Below are positions 51,679-60,848 of a stretch of DNA of 64,000 nt, in pieces. The notes under the pieces are model-generated. The model saw nothing but the letters and a program-made list of their open reading frames with translations. It was not told where the DNA came from and did not search any database. The stretch lies in contig NZ_JACHMI010000001.1 of the NCBI RefSeq assembly GCF_014207985.1, forward strand, positions 2,773,001-2,837,000. Reading direction: 5' to 3'. A program made the translations under genes and the position numbers. The DNA is from Nonomuraea rubra (lineage in GTDB: Bacteria; Actinomycetota; Actinomycetes; Streptosporangiales; Streptosporangiaceae). Within the stretch, counting starts at the first letter, position 1. Each line of letters begins with the position of its first letter.

Positions 51679-54506
51679 GTGGCGGCCACGCCCATGGTCG
51701 CCAGGTCGTAGTCGCCGAACACCGGGCTGACGTGCAGGTTCGTGGCCGTGGTGCCGCGCAGCAGCAACGTGCGGCGCCACGTCGTCGGAACCAGCACCGC
51801 CTCCTCGGCCACCCGCTGCTCCGCCTGCCTCCACAGCCCGGCCCTGGTCTCCGGGTCGGGCTCCGCGGCCGCCTTGTCCAGCAGCTCGTCCACGGCGGGC
51901 AGGCGCACGGTGAGGTTGACCGAAGGCTCGTCCTCCACCAGCTCCCTGCTGTCCACCAGGCCGGGCAGGTAGGTGTAGGTGTCGGGCCAGTCGGGGGCCC
52001 AGGCCTTGGCGATGAGCCCGACGCCGTTCTTCTTCAGGTTCGCCGGCACACCCCCGAACTTCTGGTGGAACTTCTCCACCGGCGCGTGGTCCAGCGTGAC
52101 CTTGATCCCGACCTTGGCCAGGCTGTCCCGCACGGCCTCCGCGGCCTCCTTCTCGCCGGGAAGCTCGCGGTAGATGTACGTGGTTTCGAAGCCGTCCGGA
52201 CGGCCGCACCGCGTCAGGGCCTCGCGCGCGCCGGCCTGGTCACCGGCGGGCGACAGATCGGGGTCACGGTAGTGCTCGCCCGGCAGGTCCGGCGGCACCA
52301 GGGACGTGGGCACCTGCTCCGGCACCGCGCGGGAGGCCGAGGACACGGCCTCCAGTTCGAGCGCGCGGACCACGGCGCGGCGGCACTCCAGCTTGTCGAG
52401 CGGCGGCACCTGCGGGTTGATCGCCAGGGTGCGGACGGAGGTCACGGGTGCGTCCGCGCGGGCCTTGAGCGCCGGGTCGGCGAGGATCCGCGCGTACGCG
52501 TCGTCCGGCAGGAACCCGCCCATCTCGGTGTCGCCCGCCTCCAGCAGGCCGGTCACCTGGTCGGCCTCCATGCCGAAGGTGAGCACGACGCGGTCGGGGA
52601 GCGCCGTGCGGTTGGGGTCGGTGGCCGGGTCCCAGTGCGGGTTGCGGACCAGCGCGACGTAGTCCTCCCTGGTGCTCTCGATCTGGTACGGCCCCGAGGA
52701 CACCACGGCCGACTTGTAGTTCTCGCGCGTGTCGCGCGCCTTCGGCACCGGGATGCTCTCCGGCATCTGGACGACGTGGTCGAACGTGGCCAGCGGCTTG
52801 CGCAGGTGGAAGACGATCGTCCGGTCGTCCGGGGTCTCGATCGCCCGGTCGGTGTCGGCGTCCGGGGACTTGTACGGGCCCTCGTAGCCGCTGGGGAGGT
52901 CGAGCAGGGTGTCGAAGAACATCCCGCCCTGGAGGAAGCGCGGGTCCATGCTGCGCAGCACCGCGTACTTCAGGTCCCGCGAGGTGATCTGCGTGCCGTC
53001 CTGAAATTTCACGCCTTGTCGGAGTTTGTAGGTCCAGGTCTTGCCGCCGTTGCTCGACTGGCCGAGGCTCTCCGCCAGGTCGGGGACGATCTCCGTACCC
53101 GCTGGGCCCGGGGCGGGCTTGAACATCGTCAGCGAGCGGCCGTAGAGGCGGACCATGTTCCGCGAGTACGTCGAGAACATGTCCGCCGGGTCGGTGGATT
53201 CCAGCAGGTGCTGGGAGGACACGCGTACCGTGCCGCCCTTCTCGCGGGACGGGCGTACGACGGCGGTGAGCGCGCTGCCGAAACCGGCGGCCGGGCTCGT
53301 CGCGGGGTTCGTCGCGGGGTTCTTGGCGAGGTTCGCCGTGGGGGTCGGCGTCGGGCTCCCGGAATCGTTCAGCCGCACGACCACCCAGGCCGCGAGCCCC
53401 ACGACCAGCGCCGTCGCCGCCGCACCCACCGCTACGAGCACCCTCCGCCCACCCCTCGCAGGCGCCGGCTCCCACCGAGCCCCCGGTACGGCTCCCGGGG
53501 AAGGCGAGGATCCCGCCGGCTCCCACCGGCCACCTGACGCCGCTCCCGGCGATTCCCACTGAGCCCCCGGCACCGCTCCCGGCGCAGGCGAGGGCCCCGG
53601 CGAGTCCCAGCCGCCAACCCCCGGCCCGCTCACGCCGCCGCCGCCCGGCACGGGAGCCGCCGGGCCGCCCTGCGGGGGCCACGGCGGCACGTTCGCCGGC
53701 CCCGAGGAGCGGATGAGCTCCTGCAGCAACCGGTCGGCCGGAGGCCGCTGACGCGGGTCCTTGGACAGGGCGGCCCGCAACAACGGCTTGAGAGACCCGG
53801 GCACCCCCGATAAGTCAGGCTCCTCGTTCATGATCCGATGCATCACCACCGGCAACGCCCCGAACCCGAACGGCCCCCGCCCCGTAGCCGCGAACACCAT
53901 GGTCCCGGCCCACGCGAACACGTCACTGGCAGGCACCGGCTCCCCCAGGAACTGCTCGGGCGCCATGAACGCCGGCGTCCCCACCACACTGGTGCTCACG
54001 CTCTGGCTCACGTCCAGCGCCCGCGCGACCCCGAAGTCGATCACCCGCGGCCCGCCCGGCCCGAGCAGCACGTTGCCCGGCTTGAAGTCCCGGTGGATCA
54101 CCCCGGCCCGGTGGATGGCGGCCAGCGCGGTGGCGGTGGCCACGGCCAGCCGCACCAGCGCCGTCGCCCGCAGGGGCCCCTCGTTGCTCACCTGCTGCTG
54201 CAGGGAGGGCCCGTCGACGTACTCGCCGACGATGTACGGCCGCCCATCGGCCTCGCCCACGTCCAGCACCCGCGCCGTGCAGAACTCGGCCACCCGCCGC
54301 GCGGAGTCCGCCTCGCGCAGGAACCGCCGTACGGCCCGCTCGTCCTCGGCGAACCTCGTGTGCAGCAGCTTGACGGCGACCTGCTCCCCGGACGGCGACA
54401 GCCCCAGGTAGACGCTGCCCTGCCCGCCCTCCCCGAGGAACCCGGTGAGCTCGTAGGAGGCGATGGAGGACGGATCACTCGAACGCAGCGGGCGTACGCC
54501 GGCCAT
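51669..54506 (-). CDS. Transmembrane Ser/Thr protein kinase with extracellular SBP_bac_5 sensor
   Basis: 945-aa membrane protein. Kinase domain, residues 18-265: G-loop GEGGQGSV, Lys46, catalytic IHRDFKPGNVLL (Asp140), DFG 157-159, MAPEQFLG. Then a Pro/Gly/Trp-rich linker with repeats (WEPA, SPSPGAVPG), one transmembrane helix (about 355-377) and a 500-residue oligopeptide-binding SBP family 5 domain (GGTVRVSSQHLLESTDPADMF, YKLRQGVKFQDGTQITSRDL). It would sense a peptide-like ligand outside and phosphorylate proteins inside. ATG at 54506 follows GAGGAG; one 12 nt upstream is possible. Confidence 0.93.
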   Translation of the reverse strand: MAGVRPLRSSDPSSIASYELTGFLGEGGQGSVYLGLSPSGEQVAVKLLHTRFAEDERAVRRFLREADSARRVAEFCTARVLDVGEADGRPYIVGEYVDGPSLQQQVSNEGPLRATALVRLAVATATALAAIHRAGVIHRDFKPGNVLLGPGGPRVIDFGVARALDVSQSVSTSVVGTPAFMAPEQFLGEPVPASDVFAWAGTMVFAATGRGPFGFGALPVVMHRIMNEEPDLSGVPGSLKPLLRAALSKDPRQRPPADRLLQELIRSSGPANVPPWPPQGGPAAPVPGGGGVSGPGVGGWDSPGPSPAPGAVPGAQWESPGAASGGRWEPAGSSPSPGAVPGARWEPAPARGGRRVLVAVGAAATALVVGLAAWVVVRLNDSGSPTPTPTANLAKNPATNPATSPAAGFGSALTAVVRPSREKGGTVRVSSQHLLESTDPADMFSTYSRNMVRLYGRSLTMFKPAPGPAGTEIVPDLAESLGQSSNGGKTWTYKLRQGVKFQDGTQITSRDLKYAVLRSMDPRFLQGGMFFDTLLDLPSGYEGPYKSPDADTDRAIETPDDRTIVFHLRKPLATFDHVVQMPESIPVPKARDTRENYKSAVVSSGPYQIESTREDYVALVRNPHWDPATDPNRTALPDRVVLTFGMEADQVTGLLEAGDTEMGGFLPDDAYARILADPALKARADAPVTSVRTLAINPQVPPLDKLECRRAVVRALELEAVSSASRAVPEQVPTSLVPPDLPGEHYRDPDLSPAGDQAGAREALTRCGRPDGFETTYIYRELPGEKEAAEAVRDSLAKVGIKVTLDHAPVEKFHQKFGGVPANLKKNGVGLIAKAWAPDWPDTYTYLPGLVDSRELVEDEPSVNLTVRLPAVDELLDKAAAEPDPETRAGLWRQAEQRVAEEAVLVPTTWRRTLLLRGTTATNLHVSPVFGDYDLATMGVAATAS

Positions 54507-54563
54507 CAGGCTCCTCATCCACGCGCAGTCAGGGATCTTCCACCCTAACCCCGGCGAAGAAGC

Positions 54564-55457
54564 CTAGAACGGCGGCCGCGCACCCAGGTGCATGATCGCC
54601 TTGGCCGCCAGCCGGCACCCGGACGACAGCGCCTCGGCCGGCGGCTTGCCCTCCAGCCAGGGAGGCAGGAACCCGGCGCAGAACGCGTCCCCCGCCCCCG
54701 TACCGTCGACGATCTTGTCGACCGGGTCGGCGGCCACACGCACCGGATCGGGGCGGCCGTTGCTGAACCAGAGCGCGCCCTCGGCGTTCATCTTGATCAC
54801 GACCTGCGGGAACCACGCGGTCAGCACCTTGGCGGCGGCCTCGGCGTCGTCGCGGCCGGTCAGCACCTTCGCCTGGTCCACGTTCGCGAACAGCAGCTTG
54901 GCGCCGTTGGTCCACTCGAGGAACGGCTCGGCGCCCGTGCGCTCCAGCGGCGCGGACGAGGCGCAGTCGACCGAGATCGACATCCCGGAGCGCCTGGCCA
55001 TGTCGAGCGCCGCGAGCCCGGCGTCGCGCGAGCCCTCGTTGATCAGCGTGTAGCCCGACAGGTGCAGGTGCGCGCCCTGGGTGAACAGGTCGCGCGGCAG
55101 GTCCTCGGGGGACAGCGCGGCGTTCGCGCCGGGGTCGGAGAGCATCGTGCGCTCGCCCTTGTGGGTGACCAGCACCACGCAGGTGCCGGTCGGCCGCTCG
55201 GGGTCCATGACGAGCCGGGCGTCGACGCCGTAGCCCATCAGCTCCATGTCGCGGTTGCGCCCCGTGATGTCGGCGCCCCTGCGGCCGATGAAGGCCACCT
55301 CGGCACCCTCGACGGCCAGCCAGGAGGAGATGTTCGCCCCTGAGCCACCGCCGTGCATGGTCACGATCGCCGGGGTGTCGCTCGCCCGGGCGAGCGCATA
55401 ACGGGCGCGAGCGACCGCGTCGGTCATGAGATCGCCCACCACGACGACCCGCGTCAT
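54564..55457 (-). CDS. PfkB-family carbohydrate kinase
   Basis: 297-aa ribokinase-like enzyme: VVVVGDLMTDAVAR start, GGGSGANISSWLAVEGAEVAFIGRRG substrate loop, and the catalytic DGTGAGDAFCAGFL with Asp257. It phosphorylates a sugar, nucleoside or similar alcohol; substrate unknown. ATG at 55457 has GGTGGTG nearby. Adjacent to but not overlapping the kinase-sensor gene on the same strand. Confidence 0.92.
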   Translation of the reverse strand: MTRVVVVGDLMTDAVARARYALARASDTPAIVTMHGGGSGANISSWLAVEGAEVAFIGRRGADITGRNRDMELMGYGVDARLVMDPERPTGTCVVLVTHKGERTMLSDPGANAALSPEDLPRDLFTQGAHLHLSGYTLINEGSRDAGLAALDMARRSGMSISVDCASSAPLERTGAEPFLEWTNGAKLLFANVDQAKVLTGRDDAEAAAKVLTAWFPQVVIKMNAEGALWFSNGRPDPVRVAADPVDKIVDGTGAGDAFCAGFLPPWLEGKPPAEALSSGCRLAAKAIMHLGARPPF

Positions 55458-55625
55458 GATGTCACCACCTTGCTGCCTTCAGATCGAGCCTGGCCACGGC
55501 GAAACGCCACCGCAAAAGTAACAGCTTCCGGGCTGCTCGTGGGGCGTACCCCTGAGACCGGGCAGGAGTCGATGCACAAGCGTTGCCCAACAGGGCCCCT
55601 GGTCTTGGCATATGGGATGCGGGTT

Positions 55626-55639
55626 TACAGTCGAGACTG
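55626..55639 (+). promoter_or_regulatory. -10 hexamer placing the next gene as leaderless
   Basis: TACAGT (55626-55631) ends 7 nt before the GTG at 55639. Transcription would start at or near the start codon. This also rules against the upstream in-frame ATG at 55612, which lies before the hexamer. The -35 is not convincing. Confidence 0.4.
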
Positions 55640-58410
55640 TGGAGGCACAATATCCTGCTCACTGGGAGGCCGATGTCGTCCTGGCCGACGGCGGCACCGC
55701 GCACGTCCGCCCGATCAGGCCCGCCGACGCCGACCGCCTCCGTTCCTTCTACTCGCGGCTGTCCGACGAGTCGATCTATTTCCGGTTCTTCGGGCCGCGT
55801 CCCCGGCTCTCCGACCGCGAGGTCGAGCGGTTCACGAACGTCGACTACGTCAGCCGCGTCGCGCTGATCGCCACCATCGGCGCCGAGATGGTCGCCGTGA
55901 TCCGCTACGACCGCACCGGCCCCGGCGAGGCCGAGGTCGCCTTCCTCGTCGAGGACGCGCACCAGGGCAGGGGCGTGGCCTCCGTCCTGCTGGAGCACCT
56001 GGCGGCCACGGCGCGCGAGCGCGGCATCGAACGGTTCATCGCCGACGTGCTGCCCGCCAACATGCGCATGACCGGGCTGCTGCGGCAGGCCGGCTACACG
56101 GCCCAGAGCCAGTTCGAGGACGGCGTCGTCCGCATGACGCTCGACCTCACCCCCACCGACACCTCAACCGAGGTGACGATCGCCCGCGAGCACCGCGCCG
56201 AGTCCCGTTCGATCGCCAGGCTCCTCACCCCCGGCTCCGTCGCGGTCATCGGCGCCTCCCGCGAGCCGGGCGGCGTGGGCCAGACCGTGCTGCGCAACCT
56301 CCTGGCCGCCGACTTCACCGGCCCCGTCTACCCCGTGCACCGCGAGGTGCGGGCGGTGGCGGGCGTGCGGGCGTACCCGAGCGTGAGCGAGATCGACGGA
56401 GACGTCGATCTCGCCGTGGTCGCCGTGCCGGCCGAGGGCGTGCTCGACGTCGTCAAGGAGTGTGCGGAGAAGGGCGTGCACGGCCTGGTCGTGGTCTCCT
56501 CCGGCTTCGGCGAGACGGGCGACCAGGGCAGGGCCAGGCAGGACGAGCTGGCCCGCATCGCCCGCTCCTACGGCCTGCGCGTCGTGGGCCCCAACTGCCT
56601 CGGCATCGCCAACACCGACCCGGCCGTCAAGCTGAACGCCACCCTGGCCGCCACCGTGCCCGGCAGAGGAAGGGTGGGCTTCTTCAGCCAGTCGGGCGCG
56701 CTCGGCACCGCGCTGCTGCAGCGGGTGGCGCAGCGCGGCATGGGCATCTCGTCGTTCGTCTCCGCGGGCAACAGGGCCGACGTCTCGGGCAACGACCTGC
56801 TGCAGTACTGGGAGGAGGACGACTCCACCGAGGTCATCCTGCTCTACCTGGAGTCGCTCGGAAACCCGCGCAAGTTCACCCGGCTGGCCAGGCGCATCGC
56901 GCGCAGCAAGCCCGTCGTGGTGGTCAAGAGCGGCGGCACCCCCTCCGGGCACTCGGCCGAGGAGCTGGGCCTGCCCGACTCGGCGATCAGCTCCCTGTTC
57001 GAGCAGGCGGGCCTGATCAGGGTCGACGACCTCATCCAGCTCTTCGACGTGGGGCAGCTCCTCGCCTACCAGCCGCTGCCCGCCGGACCGAGAGTCGCGC
57101 TCGTCACCAACTCCGACGCCCTCGGCCTGCTGGCCGCCCACGCCTGCCGCGCCGTCGGCCTCGAACCGCGCACCCCCGTCAACCTCGGCCCCGCCGCCGG
57201 CGCCGCCGACTACGGCCCCGCCCTCGCCGGCGAGCTGGCCTCCCCCGACGTGGACGCGGCCGTCGTCATCTACATGCCGCCCATCCCCGGACACACCGAG
57301 GAGGTCGCCGGCGAGCTGCTGAAGGTGTCGAAGGACTCGGGCAAGCCGGTGCTGGCGACGTTCCGCGGGCATCTGGGCATGCACCCGGCCCTGCGCGTGC
57401 CCGGCCCGTCGGCGCCGTCGCGCGGCTCCATCCCGTCGTACGCGGCCCCGGAGGAGGCCGTGCGGGCCCTGGCTCACGTGGTCCGGTACGCCACGTGGCG
57501 GGCCCAGCCTGCTACACCGCCACAGGAACTCGACGACATCGACACGGCACGCGCCAGAACGCTCGTGAACGAGACGCTGTCCGGCACCGACGCCGCGCAC
57601 GCCGAGACGCCGTCCGTCAGCGTGCCCGACCCCAAGGCCGCGCAGGGCGGATCCACGCACGGCGAATCCACGCAGCTCAGATCCACACAGACCGGATCTA
57701 CGCAGGCTGGGTTTGCGCAGGCTGGGTTTGCGCAGGCCGGGCCGCCGGTGGAGATCGACGCCACCGAGTTGCTGTCCTGCTACGGCCTGACCGTCTGGCC
57801 CGCCGAGGTCGTGCGCTCAGCCGACGAGGCAGTGGCCGCCGCCGAACGCCTCGGCTGGCCGGTGGTGGTCAAGGTGGCCGACCCGGGCGCCTCCCGCCGC
57901 GCCGGCACCGTACGGCTGGGGCTGACGGGCCCCGAGATGGTGCGGCACGCGTACACCGAGTTCGCCGAGCTGTTCGGCGAGGGGGTGGAGCTGGCCGTCC
58001 AGCGGATGGCGCCGCAGCCCGCCGTGCCCACGGTGGTCGGCGTCATCGAGGACCCCGCGTTCGGGCCGGTGGTGTCGTTCGGGCTGGGCGAGGTGACCGC
58101 GCGCCTCCTCCAGGACCAGGGCTTCCGCCTGGCGCCCCTGACCCGCGAGGACGCCTCCGCCCTCGTACGGACCGTACGCGCCGCGCCCCTGCTGTTCGGC
58201 GAGTACGGCTACCCGCCCGTGGCGGTGGACGCCCTGGAGGAGCTCCTCGTACGGGTCGGGCGGCTGGCCCACGACCTGCCGGAGGTGTCCCGGCTCGACC
58301 TGGACCAGGTGCTCGTGGGCGAGTCCGACGTCATGATCCTCGGCGCCCGCGCCATCCTCCGCACCCCGGCGGGCCCCCGCCTCGACGTCGGCCCCCGCAG
58401 ACTGTCCTGA
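55639..58410 (+). CDS. GNAT acetyltransferase fused to NDP-forming acyl-CoA synthetase
   Basis: 923-aa multidomain protein: N-terminal GNAT domain (VRPIRPADADRLRSFYSRLSDESIYFRFF, EDAHQGRGVASVLLEHL), CoA-binding Rossmann domain (PGSVAVIGASREPGGVGQTVLRNL), succinyl-CoA-ligase-like domain (GPNCLGIANTDP, FFSQSGALGTALL; VALVTNSDALGLLA) and a C-terminal ATP-grasp domain (WPVVVKVADPGASRRAGTVRLGL). This is the architecture of bacterial protein lysine acetyltransferases such as Pat. A low-complexity Gly-Ser-Thr-Gln/Ala linker, with 15-bp repeats at 57702-57731, precedes the ATP-grasp part. It may acetylate metabolic enzymes such as acetyl-CoA synthetase. Confidence 0.92.
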   Translation: MEAQYPAHWEADVVLADGGTAHVRPIRPADADRLRSFYSRLSDESIYFRFFGPRPRLSDREVERFTNVDYVSRVALIATIGAEMVAVIRYDRTGPGEAEVAFLVEDAHQGRGVASVLLEHLAATARERGIERFIADVLPANMRMTGLLRQAGYTAQSQFEDGVVRMTLDLTPTDTSTEVTIAREHRAESRSIARLLTPGSVAVIGASREPGGVGQTVLRNLLAADFTGPVYPVHREVRAVAGVRAYPSVSEIDGDVDLAVVAVPAEGVLDVVKECAEKGVHGLVVVSSGFGETGDQGRARQDELARIARSYGLRVVGPNCLGIANTDPAVKLNATLAATVPGRGRVGFFSQSGALGTALLQRVAQRGMGISSFVSAGNRADVSGNDLLQYWEEDDSTEVILLYLESLGNPRKFTRLARRIARSKPVVVVKSGGTPSGHSAEELGLPDSAISSLFEQAGLIRVDDLIQLFDVGQLLAYQPLPAGPRVALVTNSDALGLLAAHACRAVGLEPRTPVNLGPAAGAADYGPALAGELASPDVDAAVVIYMPPIPGHTEEVAGELLKVSKDSGKPVLATFRGHLGMHPALRVPGPSAPSRGSIPSYAAPEEAVRALAHVVRYATWRAQPATPPQELDDIDTARARTLVNETLSGTDAAHAETPSVSVPDPKAAQGGSTHGESTQLRSTQTGSTQAGFAQAGFAQAGPPVEIDATELLSCYGLTVWPAEVVRSADEAVAAAERLGWPVVVKVADPGASRRAGTVRLGLTGPEMVRHAYTEFAELFGEGVELAVQRMAPQPAVPTVVGVIEDPAFGPVVSFGLGEVTARLLQDQGFRLAPLTREDASALVRTVRAAPLLFGEYGYPPVAVDALEELLVRVGRLAHDLPEVSRLDLDQVLVGESDVMILGARAILRTPAGPRLDVGPRRLS
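57702..57731. repeat. 15-bp tandem repeat in the linker of the GNAT-synthetase gene
   Basis: GCAGGCTGGGTTTGC occurs twice, followed by a degenerate third copy, and encodes the AGFAQAGFAQAG part of the linker. In frame. Confidence 0.85.
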
Positions 58411-58833
58411 CCCGCCCCCCGCCGCCTCCCGGACCACCTCGACACATCCGGTCCGGCCGCCCGGCCCGCGCCCCGGACCGCCTCAACCCGGACGGTCGTG
58501 GCCGTTCGGGCCCGCGCTCCGGCCCGCCCTCAACGCGGAGAGACGGGGCCGTCCGAGCCCGTGCTTCAGTCTGCCTCAACGTAGGCGATCGGGACCGTCG
58601 GCCGATGCTCTGGACACCCCAACGTACGTGGTCCGGGGCGTCTCGCCCGTGCTCCCGCCGCCCCGGCACGAACCTTCCGGTCCGAGCGGATGCTTGCTCA
58701 GGCGTATGCCCTCAGCGGATCCGCCCTCAGCGAATGAAGTGACCCAAGTGCCCGCTGTTGACCAGACAGAAGACGTTATAGAGCGTTATATCCGGCGGGT
58801 GAGTGCACTGCCCGGCCCTGGCAGGATGGAGCC
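58411..58833. other. Spacer with 46-bp repeats and A/T-rich promoter region
   Basis: 423 nt between the synthetase and DUF5998 genes. The first 290 are a degenerate tandem array; the last 100 hold TTGACC (58756), TTATAG and TTATATCC, a plausible promoter for the DUF5998 gene. No gene seen. Confidence 0.6.
58437..58710. repeat. 45-46-bp degenerate tandem repeat, five or six copies
   Basis: Copies begin with C(C/G)TCAAC or its variants at 58437, 58482, 58528, 58574 and about 58619, with a sixth weak copy near 58665. Each continues CGG...GGCCGT...GCCCG.GCTCC. Divergence between copies is about 30 percent, so the array is old. Confidence 0.7.
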
Positions 58834-59424
58834 ATGAGGGAAACCCGAGTCTCAGCCGCGGGCCTGCGTGAAGCGATCGAGCGCAGCGGCTACTACCCCG
58901 ACCTCGTCACCGATGCGGTCGAATCCGCGCTGGGCAAGGAGGCCGTGACCGCGTTCGTGGTCCACCACGAGGCGACCTTCGATCCCGCGATGGAGGTTCG
59001 CCGTCACGTCACCGTCCTGGTGCTGTCGGCGACGAGGCTGCTGGTCTGCCACACCGACGAGCACCCGGCCGTGGAGGGTGTCTCGGCGTCCCACGCCTCC
59101 ACCACCACCGAGGCGGTCCGGCTGAGCCGCGTCCAGTCGGTGGCCGTCACCCGCGTCGTGCCCGACCCCGCCTCGTACGTCCCAGGCGTCCCTCCCACGG
59201 AGGTGACGCTCACGATCGGCTGGGGCGCCATCTCGCACGTGGACCTGGAGCCGGCGACGTGCGGCGACGAGAACTGCGAGGCCGACCACGGCTACACGGG
59301 CGCCATCACGGCCGACGACCTGTCGCTGAGAGTCAGCGAGGCCGCCGACGGCCCGGAGGCGGTCACCCACGTCCTCGCCTTCGCCAAGGCCCTTTCGGAA
59401 GCCACCGCCCGCGCCACCGCCTGA
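58834..59424 (+). CDS. DUF5998 family protein
   Basis: 196-aa soluble protein. SGYYPDLVTDAVESALGKEAVTAFVVHHEATFD, EVRRHVTVLVLSATRLLVCHTDE and the block GWGAISHVDLEPATCGDENCEADHGYTG near the C-terminus are the conserved parts of this actinobacterial family, which lies next to the phosphodiesterase and sulfurtransferase genes in other genomes as well (from memory). The CGDxNCExDHGY segment may bind a metal. Function unknown. ATG at 58834 after GGATGGAGCC. Confidence 0.88.
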   Translation: MRETRVSAAGLREAIERSGYYPDLVTDAVESALGKEAVTAFVVHHEATFDPAMEVRRHVTVLVLSATRLLVCHTDEHPAVEGVSASHASTTTEAVRLSRVQSVAVTRVVPDPASYVPGVPPTEVTLTIGWGAISHVDLEPATCGDENCEADHGYTGAITADDLSLRVSEAADGPEAVTHVLAFAKALSEATARATA

Positions 59425-59735
59425 CCCGCACGATGGCCCGGCTTGTGTGAAGGTCCGGCCTGCGCGACAGCCCGATCCACGTGACGGCCTGTGCATGGCC
59501 GTTGCAGGGCCGGTTCAGGTGGCGGCAGCACGGGTCGTGTGGTGGTGCCGGCTTGAATTGTGGCGGGAGTCCTGTGGCAGGTGCCCGTTCGAGCGGCGGC
59601 GGGAGTCGTGCGGCGCGGCCGGGTACACGTCGCGGCAGGGACGGGCGGCGACCACCCGTTCGGAAGGTGACTGTGTGCCGCGTGGGGCGAGAGCATCGCG
59701 AGGCCGGAGATCACCCTAGGACTACACTGAGGGAC
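59425..59735. other. Spacer of 311 nt without a gene
   Basis: G/C-rich sequence with weakly repeated GGC(C/T)G(T/G)GCGG stretches. A TACACT hexamer (59723-59728) ends 7 nt before the ATG at 59736 and is the only feature I can support. Confidence 0.5.
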
Positions 59736-60848
59736 ATGCTGGTGCCGGGATACGGCAGTGGGTCGCTGGCGGATGTGCCGCGGTCGCTGCTGGCCGCCCT
59801 GGGTCTGCGCGAGCCCAACGCGCTGGCCCTCCACCCCGTCGACCGCGTCTGCCTGTTCGTGGTGGACGGCCTGGGCGCCGAGTTGCTGCGCGCCCACCCC
59901 GAGGCCGCACCCTTCCTATCGGCCATGAGTGGCAGGACTCTCACCGCCGGTTTTCCCGCCACCACCGTCACGAGCCTGTGCACGCTGGGCACGGGCCTGA
60001 CGCCGGGCGAGCACGGCATGGTCGGGCTGATGCTGGCCGTGCCGGGCACCGGCCACCTGTTCAACTGCCTGCGCTGGACGCTCCCCGACGGCCTGACCAT
60101 GGACCCCGACGTGTGGCAGCCCGCCGCGACCGTCTACCAGCGCGCCGCCGAGGCCGGGGTCGAGCCCGTCTACGTGGCGCCCGCCGAGTTCGAGGGCACC
60201 GGCCTGACCAGGGCCGTCTACCGCGGCGTGCGTTACGTGCCCGCCGACTCCGTCGACGACCGGGTGGCCCGCGTCCACGAGACGCTGCGCGAGCGGCGCC
60301 CCGCGTACGTGACCGTCTACTACGGCGACCTCGACGCGGCCGGTCACATGGTCGGCTGGGGCAGCGACGAGTGGCTGCGCCAGCTCGGCATCGTCGACGA
60401 CATGGCGCAGCGGCTGGCCGAAGGGCTGCCGCCCGGCTCCGCCCTGTACGTCACCGCCGACCACGGCATGGTCAACGCCACCGAGAAGCTCGACGCGGAG
60501 AGCGTCCCCGAGCTGACCGAAGGGGTGGCGCTGCTCGGCGGCGAGGCCAGGGCCAGGCACGTGTACGCCCGCCCGGGAGCCGCCAAGCAGGTGCTGGAGG
60601 CGTGGCGCGAGACCCTGAGCGGCAAGGCGTGGGTGGTGTCGAGGCAGGAGGCGGTGGAGTCGGGCTGGTTCGGCCCCCACGTCAGGGACGCGTGGCTCGA
60701 ACGCATCGGCGACGTCGTGGCCGTCCCGCACGCCGACCTGGCCATCACCGCCCCGTCGACGCACCGCATCGAGGCGCTCTTCACCGGTTACCACGGCTCG
60801 CTCACGGCGGCCGAGCAGTACGTCCCGCTTCTGGAGGTTCAGTCGTGA
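59736..60848 (+). CDS. Alkaline phosphatase superfamily protein (nucleotide pyrophosphatase-like)
   Basis: 370-aa protein of the type I phosphodiesterase fold: CLFVVDGLGAELLRAHPEAAPFLSAM (metal Asp), catalytic Thr in GFPATTVTSLCTLGTGLTPGEHGMVG, YYGDLDAAGHMVGW and YVTADHGMVNATEKLD for the second metal. No signal peptide is seen, so it acts in the cytoplasm. Probably cleaves a phosphodiester or phosphomonoester. Likely leaderless (TACACT 7 nt upstream), though GAGGG lies directly before the ATG. The next gene overlaps by 4 nt. Confidence 0.9.
   Translation: MLVPGYGSGSLADVPRSLLAALGLREPNALALHPVDRVCLFVVDGLGAELLRAHPEAAPFLSAMSGRTLTAGFPATTVTSLCTLGTGLTPGEHGMVGLMLAVPGTGHLFNCLRWTLPDGLTMDPDVWQPAATVYQRAAEAGVEPVYVAPAEFEGTGLTRAVYRGVRYVPADSVDDRVARVHETLRERRPAYVTVYYGDLDAAGHMVGWGSDEWLRQLGIVDDMAQRLAEGLPPGSALYVTADHGMVNATEKLDAESVPELTEGVALLGGEARARHVYARPGAAKQVLEAWRETLSGKAWVVSRQEAVESGWFGPHVRDAWLERIGDVVAVPHADLAITAPSTHRIEALFTGYHGSLTAAEQYVPLLEVQS

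Noticed and set aside
55353..58742. 1129-aa plus-strand open frame over the synthetase gene
   Set aside because: Arg/Ala/Gly-rich shadow frame of the real GNAT-synthetase gene.
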